A DNA stretch of 56,194 bases. Origin: an uncultured Prevotella sp. (GTDB lineage: Bacteria > Bacteroidota > Bacteroidia > Bacteroidales > Bacteroidaceae). Positions 42,896 to 50,712 of this stretch are shown piece by piece. The stretch lies in assembly GCA_937877595.1 (NCBI GenBank), contig CALFIY010000028.1, positions 1 through 56,194 on the forward strand. Reading direction: 5' to 3'. Under the pieces are notes generated by a model that worked only from the letters and a program-made list of their open reading frames with translations, searched no databases and was not told the DNA's origin. Every line of letters begins with the position of its first letter. The stretch's first letter is position 1. The position numbers and the translations under genes are program-made.

Positions 42896-44206
42896 TTGCC
42901 CATCCTTCTACTGCTTTTTGCTGCATGCGGTCCCGACGGTAGCGCGATTACCGACATGGTAAGCATGTCACAGGTAGACATCACGCTCAGCGGCGATGGC
43001 GACCTTAGCGGTTTCAGCGTCACATTGCGCAACGTGCAGACAGGCAGTGTTTTTGAATCGACCACCAATGCCGACGCCAGCGTGTCGTTTGCCGTCACTC
43101 CTGGCATTTACGAAGCCACTGCCACTGGAAAACGCGCCTCTGACGGCATAGCCTATTCCTACAACGGCACGTCAGGTCAACTCACCGTGCTCAAAGGCAG
43201 CATCACCACTGCCACTATAGCCATGCGCTGTGCGCGTCAGAGCCAAGTTGTCATCAAGGAAGTCTACAACGGTGGCTGTCTGAAAGACGATGGTGTTACG
43301 AAATTCCAGTACGACAAATGCATCATACTCTACAACAACAGCAGCCAGACAGCCAGCCTGAGCAATCTCTGCATTGGCGAGGCTTCGCCAGCAAATGCCC
43401 AGCAGCAAAACAAGAATATAGATGCATCAGGACGACTCACCTACGAGTCGGAAGGTTTTATTCCTGTGTGGAATGGCATCTGGTATTTCCCCTCTGTTCT
43501 CGAAATAGAGCCTTATAGCCAAATTGTCATCAACGTGCATGGAGCCATAGACAACACGCTCACCGTTAGTCAGTCAGTAAACTATGCCAATGCCGACTAC
43601 TACTGCATGTACGACCCTGAAAGCGGTTACAACAACACCAATTACTATCCCACTCCCTCTGCTGTTATTCCTACAAGCCATTACCTGCGCGCCATAGAGA
43701 TAGGCCAAGGCAACGGATGGGCTCTCAGCGTCACGTCGCCAGCCCTCATTGTTTTCCAGACCCACGACATTACACCTACAGCATACGCTGCCAACGCCGA
43801 CAACATTTGGTACGACGGCGGTCAGACCGGCAACAAAGTCTGGGCATGTTTCAAGGTTCCAACACAATGGATAGTCGACGGCATTGAAGTGTTTAGTTCC
43901 GGCTACAAAGACAGCAGCACAAAGCGTCTCACTGCCGACGTCGACGCCGGCTACGTTTGGCTCACCAACTATCAAGGCCACTCGCTCTATCGCAATGTTG
44001 ACGCCGAGGCTACTCGCGCACTGCCAGAAAACGAGGGACTGCTCGTCGAAGGCTATACTGGTGGCGTTGACGACAGCACTGATCCGAGCGGCATCGACGC
44101 AGAGGCCAGCATGCGGCGCGGTGCTCACATCATTTTCCAGGACACTAACCTTTCTACCAACGACTTCCACGAGCGGCGGCGATGCTCGTTGACCATTGAC
44201 AATTGA
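42878..44206 (+). CDS. DUF4876-family surface lipoprotein
   Basis: A 442-residue lipoprotein (signal ending FAAC, Cys17) matching my memory of DUF4876. An N-terminal Ig-like domain (about 30-118) resembles the carboxypeptidase-regulatory-like or CnaB fold. A domain at about 122-230 resembles a lamin-tail domain: VVIKEVYNGGC is followed by YDKCIILYNNSSQTASLS. The rest is beta-rich. The last residues (LTIDN) and the stop codon are encoded by the intergenic repeat. It lies between a TonB receptor and a DUF6850 barrel and is probably the surface partner of the receptor. Confidence 0.8.
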   Translation: MKYKFFLPILLLLFAACGPDGSAITDMVSMSQVDITLSGDGDLSGFSVTLRNVQTGSVFESTTNADASVSFAVTPGIYEATATGKRASDGIAYSYNGTSGQLTVLKGSITTATIAMRCARQSQVVIKEVYNGGCLKDDGVTKFQYDKCIILYNNSSQTASLSNLCIGEASPANAQQQNKNIDASGRLTYESEGFIPVWNGIWYFPSVLEIEPYSQIVINVHGAIDNTLTVSQSVNYANADYYCMYDPESGYNNTNYYPTPSAVIPTSHYLRAIEIGQGNGWALSVTSPALIVFQTHDITPTAYAANADNIWYDGGQTGNKVWACFKVPTQWIVDGIEVFSSGYKDSSTKRLTADVDAGYVWLTNYQGHSLYRNVDAEATRALPENEGLLVEGYTGGVDDSTDPSGIDAEASMRRGAHIIFQDTNLSTNDFHERRRCSLTIDN

Positions 44207-44335
44207 ACATTGAAAAGTTGTTCTCTGTTGTCTTAGTTCTTTGACGGTCAAAGCGGCGGAGCCGAGCGGTCGTAAAAAAAAGATGGACTGTTGTAAAAAA
44301 TTGTGATTTGTTAATTATGAATTATAAATTCCTTC
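44187..44335 (+). repeat. Modular intergenic repeat, copy B
   Basis: TTGACCATTGACAATTGAAC, AGTTGTTCTCTGTTGTCTTA, GTTCTTTGAC, TCAAAGCGGCGGAGCCGAGC, GGTCGTAAAAAA and ATTATGAATTATAAATTCC. It overlaps the end of the DUF4876 gene and the start of the DUF6850 gene. Confidence 0.88.
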
Positions 44336-45963
44336 CCCTATTCCTGCTACTGCAAGCCCCAGTATGCAGAGCACAGGACACCACGCAAGGAGAAGCGGCA
44401 GAGCCTGCTTCACCGCTGTTGCGACATTTGCCAACCGTGGTAGCCCGACAGCCGTGGCTGTCAACTTCCAACAGCGCAGCGCTGACACGCCACGACAGCA
44501 CCAGCATAGCGCAGGCCGAACTCACACTGGACTGGCAGCGTGGCGGACTGACAAATTTCGATGGTTCAAGCCGCTGTCTTCAGGCCGACGTACAAGTAGA
44601 AGCAATACAGCGGCTGTCGCGCCGCAGCGTGGTGCGCGGCGGCATAGGCTATACCAACACTTCCAGCAGGGATGTCACAGGTTCTGCCTTCCTGCCCACC
44701 GACCAGTTGCGCCCATTCGACATCGTTGAAGACTCGCTCACCAATGCCGGCAACAAGCACGCTGACCGCTACCATCTTTTCGGCTCCGTCGGAACAGACC
44801 TATGGAAAGGCTATTCCGTAGGAGTAGGTCTCGACTACACTTCTGCCAACTATGCAAAATACAAGGACCTTCGCCATAAGAACAAACTGATGCAACTCCG
44901 CTTCTCGCTGAGTGCCTACGCCCCAGTGCTCCCATGGCTCAGCGTCGGTGCAGCCTACCACTACCTGCGCCACACTGAGAGTCTGCAATTCAGCACCTAC
45001 GGCCGCAGCGACAAGGTTTACAAATCGCTCATCGACTACGGCACGTTCTTCGGCCGTGTGGAGCAGTTCGGCAACGACGGATATACCGACAAGAGCCGCG
45101 AAATGCCTCTCTTCGAAGACGGCCATGGCATCAGTATGCAGATAGGCATCGACCCTCTTCCCGAACTTACCATCACATCGCAAGTTCAGGTGGCGCGCAC
45201 CACAGGCTACTACGGCCGTCCTTCACCTTACACAATCACTTACACCCACCATCAGCGCCATCAGGCCAGTGCCTCGCTCTCTGCCCTTTGGCGCCAGACA
45301 GCAGAAAATCTTTACAGGCTCGACTTTGACTATAGTTACGAAGACTTGTCAAATCAGGCTTCGACGTATCGCGAACTCATTGCACCAACTGGCGCAACCT
45401 ACTACGCTTATTACGATGCTGTAGAGACTGGCGACAAATGGCTGCGCCATGCTGACATTTCGGCTACAGCGCTGCTTGGACTTCACGGCGACGTTCCCCT
45501 GTGGCATTTCTCCGCTTCCTACAAGTGGTTACGCCGCACGCAGCAGTCATATCTCTACCCGTATTTCCGCACACAGGAGTTGCAACAGCGTCAGGCCGCG
45601 CTTCATGCAGTCCGAAGCATTTTCTGCAACCATGGGATATGGAGCCTGTCTGCCGATGCATCATTCCTCTGGGGCAGCGGCACACCTTATGCCGACGGTG
45701 TGTTCACCACCCAAAGCCACCTGACATCAGCCGAACCCCCTCATCCATTCCTCTGGCGCGAATACCAGTACCTCACGGCCCCGCAGAGAATTCTTGCCGC
45801 CGAGGTGCGCTACACATTCCGCCCCACATTCATCACCGAAAGCGGTCGCCTCGCCACGTATGTTGCCCTTCGCGCCAGCCATCGCAAGGCCAACCAGCAG
45901 CAGCCCTACTCTACGGGCAGCGACCGCACCAGCCTATGTGCCTCCATTGGGTGCACATTCTGA
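44317..45963 (+). CDS. DUF6850-family outer-membrane beta-barrel protein
   Basis: A 548-residue protein with a signal peptide (ends near VCRAQ, about residue 19). A long barrel with alternating strands ends in LCASIGCTF (terminal Phe). It matches my memory of DUF6850, annotated as an outer-membrane barrel in Bacteroidales. The start codon is within the repeat module ATGAATTATAAATTC, shared with the start of porT. It is the third gene of the TonB-DUF4876-DUF6850 trio, and the three presumably form one envelope system. Function unknown. Confidence 0.8.
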   Translation: MNYKFLPLFLLLQAPVCRAQDTTQGEAAEPASPLLRHLPTVVARQPWLSTSNSAALTRHDSTSIAQAELTLDWQRGGLTNFDGSSRCLQADVQVEAIQRLSRRSVVRGGIGYTNTSSRDVTGSAFLPTDQLRPFDIVEDSLTNAGNKHADRYHLFGSVGTDLWKGYSVGVGLDYTSANYAKYKDLRHKNKLMQLRFSLSAYAPVLPWLSVGAAYHYLRHTESLQFSTYGRSDKVYKSLIDYGTFFGRVEQFGNDGYTDKSREMPLFEDGHGISMQIGIDPLPELTITSQVQVARTTGYYGRPSPYTITYTHHQRHQASASLSALWRQTAENLYRLDFDYSYEDLSNQASTYRELIAPTGATYYAYYDAVETGDKWLRHADISATALLGLHGDVPLWHFSASYKWLRRTQQSYLYPYFRTQELQQRQAALHAVRSIFCNHGIWSLSADASFLWGSGTPYADGVFTTQSHLTSAEPPHPFLWREYQYLTAPQRILAAEVRYTFRPTFITESGRLATYVALRASHRKANQQQPYSTGSDRTSLCASIGCTF

Positions 45964-46023
45964 GTCTGCGCCAAACAATATAGCAGACAGACACGCACAA
46001 ACAACCAACAACATTTAAAATCA

Positions 46024-46110
46024 CTGTTTTAATTTTTGAAAACACTGCTTTTAAAAAAATTACAGCTGTTTTAATTTTTAAAAACACTGCTTTAAAAAAA
46101 TTCTGGGCTG
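46024..46110. repeat. 21-bp tandem repeat, site 3
   Basis: CTG triplets at 46024, 46045, 46066, 46087 and 46108 keep an exact 21-bp step, the last inside the adjacent terminator hairpin. Units alternate between CTGTTTTAATTTTT and CTGCTTTTAAAAAAATT types. Compared with sites 1 and 2 the units are on the other strand. It sits between convergent DUF6850 and pckA genes. Confidence 0.8.
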
Positions 46111-46135
46111 TGTCAAGAAAAAACACAGCCCAGAA
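46101..46135 (-). terminator. Terminator after pckA
   Basis: TTCTGGGCTGTG and CACAGCCCAGAA form a perfect 12-bp stem with an 11-nt loop. On the minus strand a T run follows. It also ends the 21-bp repeat array on that side. Confidence 0.88.
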
Positions 46136-46152
46136 ACGGAAGTTATTGTCTC

Positions 46153-46239
46153 TTACAATTTCGGACCTGCAGCGACAAGTGAAGATGCTCGTTGCTTTCG
46201 GTCCTGAATTTTACAATTTCGGACCTGCAGCGACAAGTG
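46153..46239. repeat. Duplicated 3-prime end of pckA
   Basis: A 29-bp stretch, TTACAATTTCGGACCTGCAG followed by CGACAAGTG, is present at 46153-46181 and again at 46211-46239, 58 bp apart. The second copy encodes the last residues and stop of pckA. The first is a duplicate lying just downstream in another frame. Confidence 0.92.
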
Positions 46240-47824
46240 CCTTACCTGCCTCGTTGCCCTCGTACTTCTTGAAGTTCTTGATGAAGCGGCCAGCGAGGTC
46301 CTCAGCCTTCTTGTTCCACTCAGCAGCGTCAGCATAAGTGTCGCGAGGATCAAGGATGTTGGTGTCAACACCCTCGAGTTCTGTAGGAACTTCAAAGTCG
46401 AAGTAAGGAATCTTCTTCGTAGGAGCCTTCAGAATAGCGCCGCCAAGGATGGCGTCGATGATGCCACGGGTGTCGCGGATAGAGATACGCTTGCCTGTGC
46501 CGTTCCATCCGGTGTTGACCAGATAAGCCTTGGCACCGCTCTTCTCCATCTTCTTGACCAGTTCCTCAGCATACTTTGTGGGATGCAACTCAAGGAATGC
46601 CTGGCCGAAGCAAGCAGAGAAAGTAGGAGTAGGCTCTGTGATGCCGCGCTCAGTACCTGCCAACTTGGCTGTGAAGCCAGAGAGGAAGTAGTACTTTGTC
46701 TGCTCGGGAGTAAGGATGCTTACAGGAGGCAGCACGCCGAAAGCGTCGGCAGAAAGGAAGATGACATTCTTAGCCTCTGGGCCTGCGCTCTTGCCGTTAA
46801 CCTTCTTGGCAATCTTCTCAATGTGCTCGATAGGATAGGAAACGCGAGTGTTCTCCGTCACGCTCTTGTCGGCAAAGTCAATCTTGCCGTCGGCAGCAAC
46901 GGTAACGTTCTCGAGAAGGGCATTGCGGCGAATGGCATTGTAGATGTCCGGCTCGCTCTCTTTGTCGAGGTTGATAACCTTTGCATAGCAGCCACCCTCG
47001 AGGTTGAACACACCCTCGTCGTCCCATCCGTGCTCGTCGTCGCCGATGAGCAGACGCTTAGGATCGGTGGAGAGAGTGGTCTTACCTGTGCCTGACAGAC
47101 CGAAGAAGATAGCAGTGTTCTTGCCTTCCATGTCGGTGTTAGCAGAGCAGTGCATAGAGGCTATTCCCTGCAGTGGCAGATAATAGTTCTGCATAGAGAA
47201 CATGCCTTTCTTCATCTCACCGCCGTACCAGGTATTGATAATGCACTGTTCGCGACTGGTAGTATTGAAGGCTACGCAAGTCTCTGAGTTAAGACCGAGT
47301 TCCTTATAGTTTTCTACCTTTGCCTTAGAAGCGTTGTAGATAACGAAATTGGGCTCAAAGGCTTCCAGTTCCTCAGCGGTGGGCTGGATGAACATGTTTT
47401 TCACGAAGTGGGCCTGCCATGCAACTTCGACGATGAAGCGAACGGCCAGACGGGTAGCCTCGTTAGCACCGCAGAAAGCGTCAACGACATACAGTTCCTT
47501 ATTGGAGAGTTCCTTGATGGCTATGTCCTTAACCTTTGCCCATACTTCCTCGCTCATGGGATGATTGTCGTTCTTGTATTCCTCGGTTGTCCACCATACA
47601 TTATCCTCGCTCTTGGCATCCTTAACGATGTACTTGTCCTTAGGAGAACGGCCGGTGTAGATACCAGTCATCACGTTGACAGCGTCCAACTCTGTGTTCT
47701 GACCCTTGTCATAGCCAGTGAGTTCTGCCTTCGTCTCTTCGTTGAAGAGGAATTCGTAACTTGGATTGTGGGCTATCACGGTAGAACCGGTGATGCCGTA
47801 CTTTGTCAAATCTAACTTTGCCAT
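46211..47824 (-). CDS. pckA: Phosphoenolpyruvate carboxykinase (ATP)
   Basis: A 537-residue enzyme. The ATP P-loop GLSGTGKTT is at residues 242-250, preceded by the MHCSAN stretch and followed by GDDEHGWDD; NTGWNGTGKRI lies in the C-terminal half. In rumen and gut Bacteroidales this enzyme usually runs in the carboxylating direction, making oxaloacetate from PEP for succinate production. I use the ATG at 47824; the frame extends further upstream into the promoter region without family match. The region just after its stop is a duplicate of its own last 29 bp. Confidence 0.97.
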   Translation of the reverse strand: MAKLDLTKYGITGSTVIAHNPSYEFLFNEETKAELTGYDKGQNTELDAVNVMTGIYTGRSPKDKYIVKDAKSEDNVWWTTEEYKNDNHPMSEEVWAKVKDIAIKELSNKELYVVDAFCGANEATRLAVRFIVEVAWQAHFVKNMFIQPTAEELEAFEPNFVIYNASKAKVENYKELGLNSETCVAFNTTSREQCIINTWYGGEMKKGMFSMQNYYLPLQGIASMHCSANTDMEGKNTAIFFGLSGTGKTTLSTDPKRLLIGDDEHGWDDEGVFNLEGGCYAKVINLDKESEPDIYNAIRRNALLENVTVAADGKIDFADKSVTENTRVSYPIEHIEKIAKKVNGKSAGPEAKNVIFLSADAFGVLPPVSILTPEQTKYYFLSGFTAKLAGTERGITEPTPTFSACFGQAFLELHPTKYAEELVKKMEKSGAKAYLVNTGWNGTGKRISIRDTRGIIDAILGGAILKAPTKKIPYFDFEVPTELEGVDTNILDPRDTYADAAEWNKKAEDLAGRFIKNFKKYEGNEAGKALVAAGPKL

Positions 47825-47871
47825 ATTATTATGAATTAAAATGATATTTGTCTGTAACCTGTTTTCGGGTG

Positions 47872-47879
47872 CAAAGTTA
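47872..47879 (-). promoter_or_regulatory. Promoter -7 box for pckA
   Basis: The minus strand reads TAACTTTG 48 nt upstream of the pckA start. No clear -33 element. It is back to back with the upp promoter across about 110 nt. Confidence 0.55.
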
Positions 47880-47991
47880 CAAATTATTATCGGATTGGCA
47901 CTTCCCAATTCGCAATAATTAACCATTTCGCAGTGCTTTTTTTGTAAAACGAAGAAAAAACACGCGCGTAAAACACTTTTGTCACACCCAC

Positions 47992-48023
47992 TTTGCAAAT
48001 CTTATTTTTTTGTTTTATCTTTG
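47992..48023 (+). promoter_or_regulatory. Promoter for upp
   Basis: TTTG at 47992-47995 and TATCTTTG at 48016-48023 with 20 nt between, both exact matches. The start codon of upp is 23 nt after the -7 box. Confidence 0.75.
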
Positions 48024-48046
48024 GCACTCACAAAAAACCTACAACT

Positions 48047-48703
48047 ATGAAAGTAATAAATTTCTCAGAGCAGAAGAGTGTGATAAACCAGTATATGGCA
48101 GAACTGCGCGACAAGGGCTACCAGCGCAACCGTCTGCTGTTCCGCAACAACATCCGGCGCGTAGGAGAAATGATGGCCTACGAACTGTCGAAAACGCTGG
48201 AATACAAACAGAAGACCGTCACCACTCCGCTCGGCACACTGGACATTGCCGTGCCGAAGGACGACCTGCTCATAGCAACGGTGCTGAGAGCCGGCCTGCC
48301 GTTTCACGAAGGTTTCCTGCATGTTTTCGACAAGGCTGACAACGGATTTGTGTCGGCATACAGGATGTATACCAACAGAGAACACACCGAAGTCGGAGTG
48401 CACACGGAGTACATGGCTGCCCCGGCGGTGAAAGGGAAAACTCTGGTAATCGTCGACCCGATGCTGGCAACCGGCGGCTCGATGGCAGCAAGCATCGAGG
48501 CTCTGCTGAAAACCGGCCGCCCACACGCAATACACATTGCATGCGTGATAGCAACGCCAGAGGGACTGGAGGTGATAAGCGAGGCTCTGCCGGAAGACGC
48601 CACGATATGGTGTGCTGCCATCGACCCGGGCATGAACGCGCAGAAATACATCGTCCCGGGATTTGGCGACTGCGGCGACCTGTGCTACGGCGAAAAACTA
48701 TAA
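48047..48703 (+). CDS. upp: Uracil phosphoribosyltransferase
   Basis: A 218-residue enzyme that makes UMP from uracil and PRPP. The PRPP loop is VDPMLATGGSM and the C-terminal uracil-binding region is DPGMNAQKYIVPGFGDCGD. I start at 48047, because the frame upstream is promoter DNA. It is convergent with a Nudix gene, the two coding regions sharing six bases at their ends. With udk and cmk elsewhere in the window it covers pyrimidine salvage from base and nucleoside. Confidence 0.94.
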   Translation: MKVINFSEQKSVINQYMAELRDKGYQRNRLLFRNNIRRVGEMMAYELSKTLEYKQKTVTTPLGTLDIAVPKDDLLIATVLRAGLPFHEGFLHVFDKADNGFVSAYRMYTNREHTEVGVHTEYMAAPAVKGKTLVIVDPMLATGGSMAASIEALLKTGRPHAIHIACVIATPEGLEVISEALPEDATIWCAAIDPGMNAQKYIVPGFGDCGDLCYGEKL

Positions 48704-49258
48704 TGTTGCCGACAACCGCGGCCACTCGCTGACGAAGCGCTCCACGGCATGGCGGATGCTGTCGAGCCCGAAGAGATGCGGCTGGATGTCGCCGACGGCT
48801 ATCCACATCGTCTCGGCAGCATCGTCGGCAGCCACGGCACGAACGTCGCTGCCATGAACACGGACAAGAAAATCCATGTCGAGAGTGTGGACACCCATTC
48901 CACTATACTTATACACGTTGGGCGAAGAGAAGAGATACTTCACTTCGCCCACTTTTAGTTCTGTCTCTTCCTCTATCTCGCGAACCATGCCCTCCTCCAC
49001 TGTCTCGTACATATCGCAGAAGCCTCCGGGCAAGTCGAGAGTGCCACGGGCCGGCTCCTTGGCGCGACGCACGACGAGCAACTCGTCATTGTCGTTGAGG
49101 ATAAAGGCTGCCGTGGCCGAGCAGGGATTGGCATAATAGGTGAAACCGCACGCATGGCAGCGCTTGCTCTTGAAGTTGTTTTCAAGAAAACGATCGCTGC
49201 CGCACACAGGGCAGTAGCGGAATATTGCCAGAGGGTGCTCGTGATTACTGCCAGTCAT
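48698..49258 (-). CDS. Nudix hydrolase with N-terminal zinc ribbon
   Basis: A 186-residue protein with a zinc-ribbon start (CPVCG... CHACG) and a Nudix domain. The Nudix box is GGFCDMYETVEEGMVREIEEE, with the ordered catalytic Glu residues present. This N-terminal zinc ribbon is also found in NudC-like NADH pyrophosphatases, but the NudC-specific SQPWPFPxS motif is not present. Substrate not predictable. I start at 49258, giving a 14-nt overlap with the upstream esterase gene. Last gene of a minus-strand run. Confidence 0.85.
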   Translation of the reverse strand: MTGSNHEHPLAIFRYCPVCGSDRFLENNFKSKRCHACGFTYYANPCSATAAFILNDNDELLVVRRAKEPARGTLDLPGGFCDMYETVEEGMVREIEEETELKVGEVKYLFSSPNVYKYSGMGVHTLDMDFLVRVHGSDVRAVAADDAAETMWIAVGDIQPHLFGLDSIRHAVERFVSEWPRLSATL

Positions 49259-50705
49259 CTGTACGGAAGGGGAAGAGTGGCAGTCCGCCCTGATTGGCGA
49301 GATTGCCAAGTTGGAAATTACGGAAGCAATAGCGCACGGCAACTGGCTCCTTTACATCGGCGCTGGTGAGGACTACGGCCTCATCCCACGAACGGCCGCC
49401 GGGCTGCCAGAAATGGCGCGCCACAGCAGGATGGAACACGCGGTCGGCTCCTGCTATCTCAAAACCCTGTATATCCTCAAAACGGCTCATGCCACCATAC
49501 TCATCATTGAAATGGATGAAGACGCTGTCGCCCTGTATTTTCATTTCCTTGAAAGAAGGACTCTTGGCCATCAGCGAATGCATGCCATAGGTCTGCTGCA
49601 GTGCAAGGAAAGCAAGCCGCTGACCCACTTTCTGCTTCTGCGAGGGATGAATCTGAGTGAGTTCGTAGGGATATACGCAGTCGTTGGTGCATACCAGCGC
49701 GCTATTGGGGATGATTTGCGCAGCACGGAACTGCTGCTCCTGCAGCAGCGCATTCCACGTGCCTGCGGCATTGCCGCTCTCGTAGGGACATATCTGCACA
49801 AAATAGAATGGTATCTCGCCAAGCGCAAACTGCTTGCGCCACTGCTCGACGAGCAGTTTCAGACGCTCACTGTACTGATTGCCCGGGTCGCCTACGTTTG
49901 AGCATCCCTGATAGAACAGGATGCCGCGCACTGTTGCATTGAGTATGGGGTTGAACGTGCCGTTTCCCCAGAGCAGAGAGCGATGGTAGTCGTATTCTGG
50001 CCACCGCGCCACGATAGCCAGCGAGTCTGTGGGGTCGGTGGTGTGCTGCTTCAGGTTTTCCAGCGTCAGCCAACTCTCCACGCGCGTGCCGCCCTTGTTG
50101 GCCTCTATCAGCCCGATGGGTATGTCGAGAGCACGATTGGCTGTCTTTGCAAAGAAATAGCCCGTTGCGGAGAAGTCGCCGACGGTCTGCGGCGAACATT
50201 CGCGCCATGACGCCTGTGCATCATCGAGCGGCGTTGCCGACATGACGCTTGGTATCTTGATGGAGCGCACCTGGCGCGGGCCGGCGGCATCTATCACCTC
50301 CAGATTGTAGTCTTTCACCGGGCACTGGCCAAAGCCACGAACAGGCATTTCCATGTTCGACTGGCCTGCACACACCCACACTTCGCCGGCAAGGACATTG
50401 CTGACGGTAACTTTGCCGTCGCCGTCGCTGAACGTGATGGAAAGCGGCTCATAACTGGCCTTCGGCGAACGGACGGTAAGCAGCCACCGGCCGTCACCGT
50501 CGCACTTGACACTGCTGCGCTGCTTGCTCCACGACGTGGTTGCAGTCACGGTGCTGTTGGGCTTTGCCCATCCCCACAGCCGCACGTCAGTCTGCTGCTG
50601 TATCACCATATTGTCGCCGATAAGGTGCGACAACCTGATTTTTGCCTGGCCAGGCAACGCGATGCCAACGGCCGTCAATACCAACAATAGAATTCTGTTT
50701 TTCAT
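49245..50705 (-). CDS. Sialate O-acetylesterase-like protein, secreted
   Basis: A 486-residue protein with a signal peptide (about residues 1-21). The SGNH/GDSL-like esterase motif is CAGQSNMEMPV with catalytic Ser116, and a His-containing IHPSQKQ block lies late in the protein. The middle FYQGxSN motif reads FYQGCSN, where many homologues have Glu in place of the Cys. It removes O-acetyl groups from sialic acid or plant glycans. It follows the U32 gene by 7 nt. The exact substrate class is uncertain. Confidence 0.88.
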   Translation of the reverse strand: MKNRILLLVLTAVGIALPGQAKIRLSHLIGDNMVIQQQTDVRLWGWAKPNSTVTATTSWSKQRSSVKCDGDGRWLLTVRSPKASYEPLSITFSDGDGKVTVSNVLAGEVWVCAGQSNMEMPVRGFGQCPVKDYNLEVIDAAGPRQVRSIKIPSVMSATPLDDAQASWRECSPQTVGDFSATGYFFAKTANRALDIPIGLIEANKGGTRVESWLTLENLKQHTTDPTDSLAIVARWPEYDYHRSLLWGNGTFNPILNATVRGILFYQGCSNVGDPGNQYSERLKLLVEQWRKQFALGEIPFYFVQICPYESGNAAGTWNALLQEQQFRAAQIIPNSALVCTNDCVYPYELTQIHPSQKQKVGQRLAFLALQQTYGMHSLMAKSPSFKEMKIQGDSVFIHFNDEYGGMSRFEDIQGFEIAGADRVFHPAVARHFWQPGGRSWDEAVVLTSADVKEPVAVRYCFRNFQLGNLANQGGLPLFPFRTDDWQ

Positions 50706-50712
50706 AATGTCA

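Noticed and set aside
47825..47998. A longer N terminus for pckA
   Set aside because: The extra 58 codons run through the promoter region with its -7 box and do not match the family.
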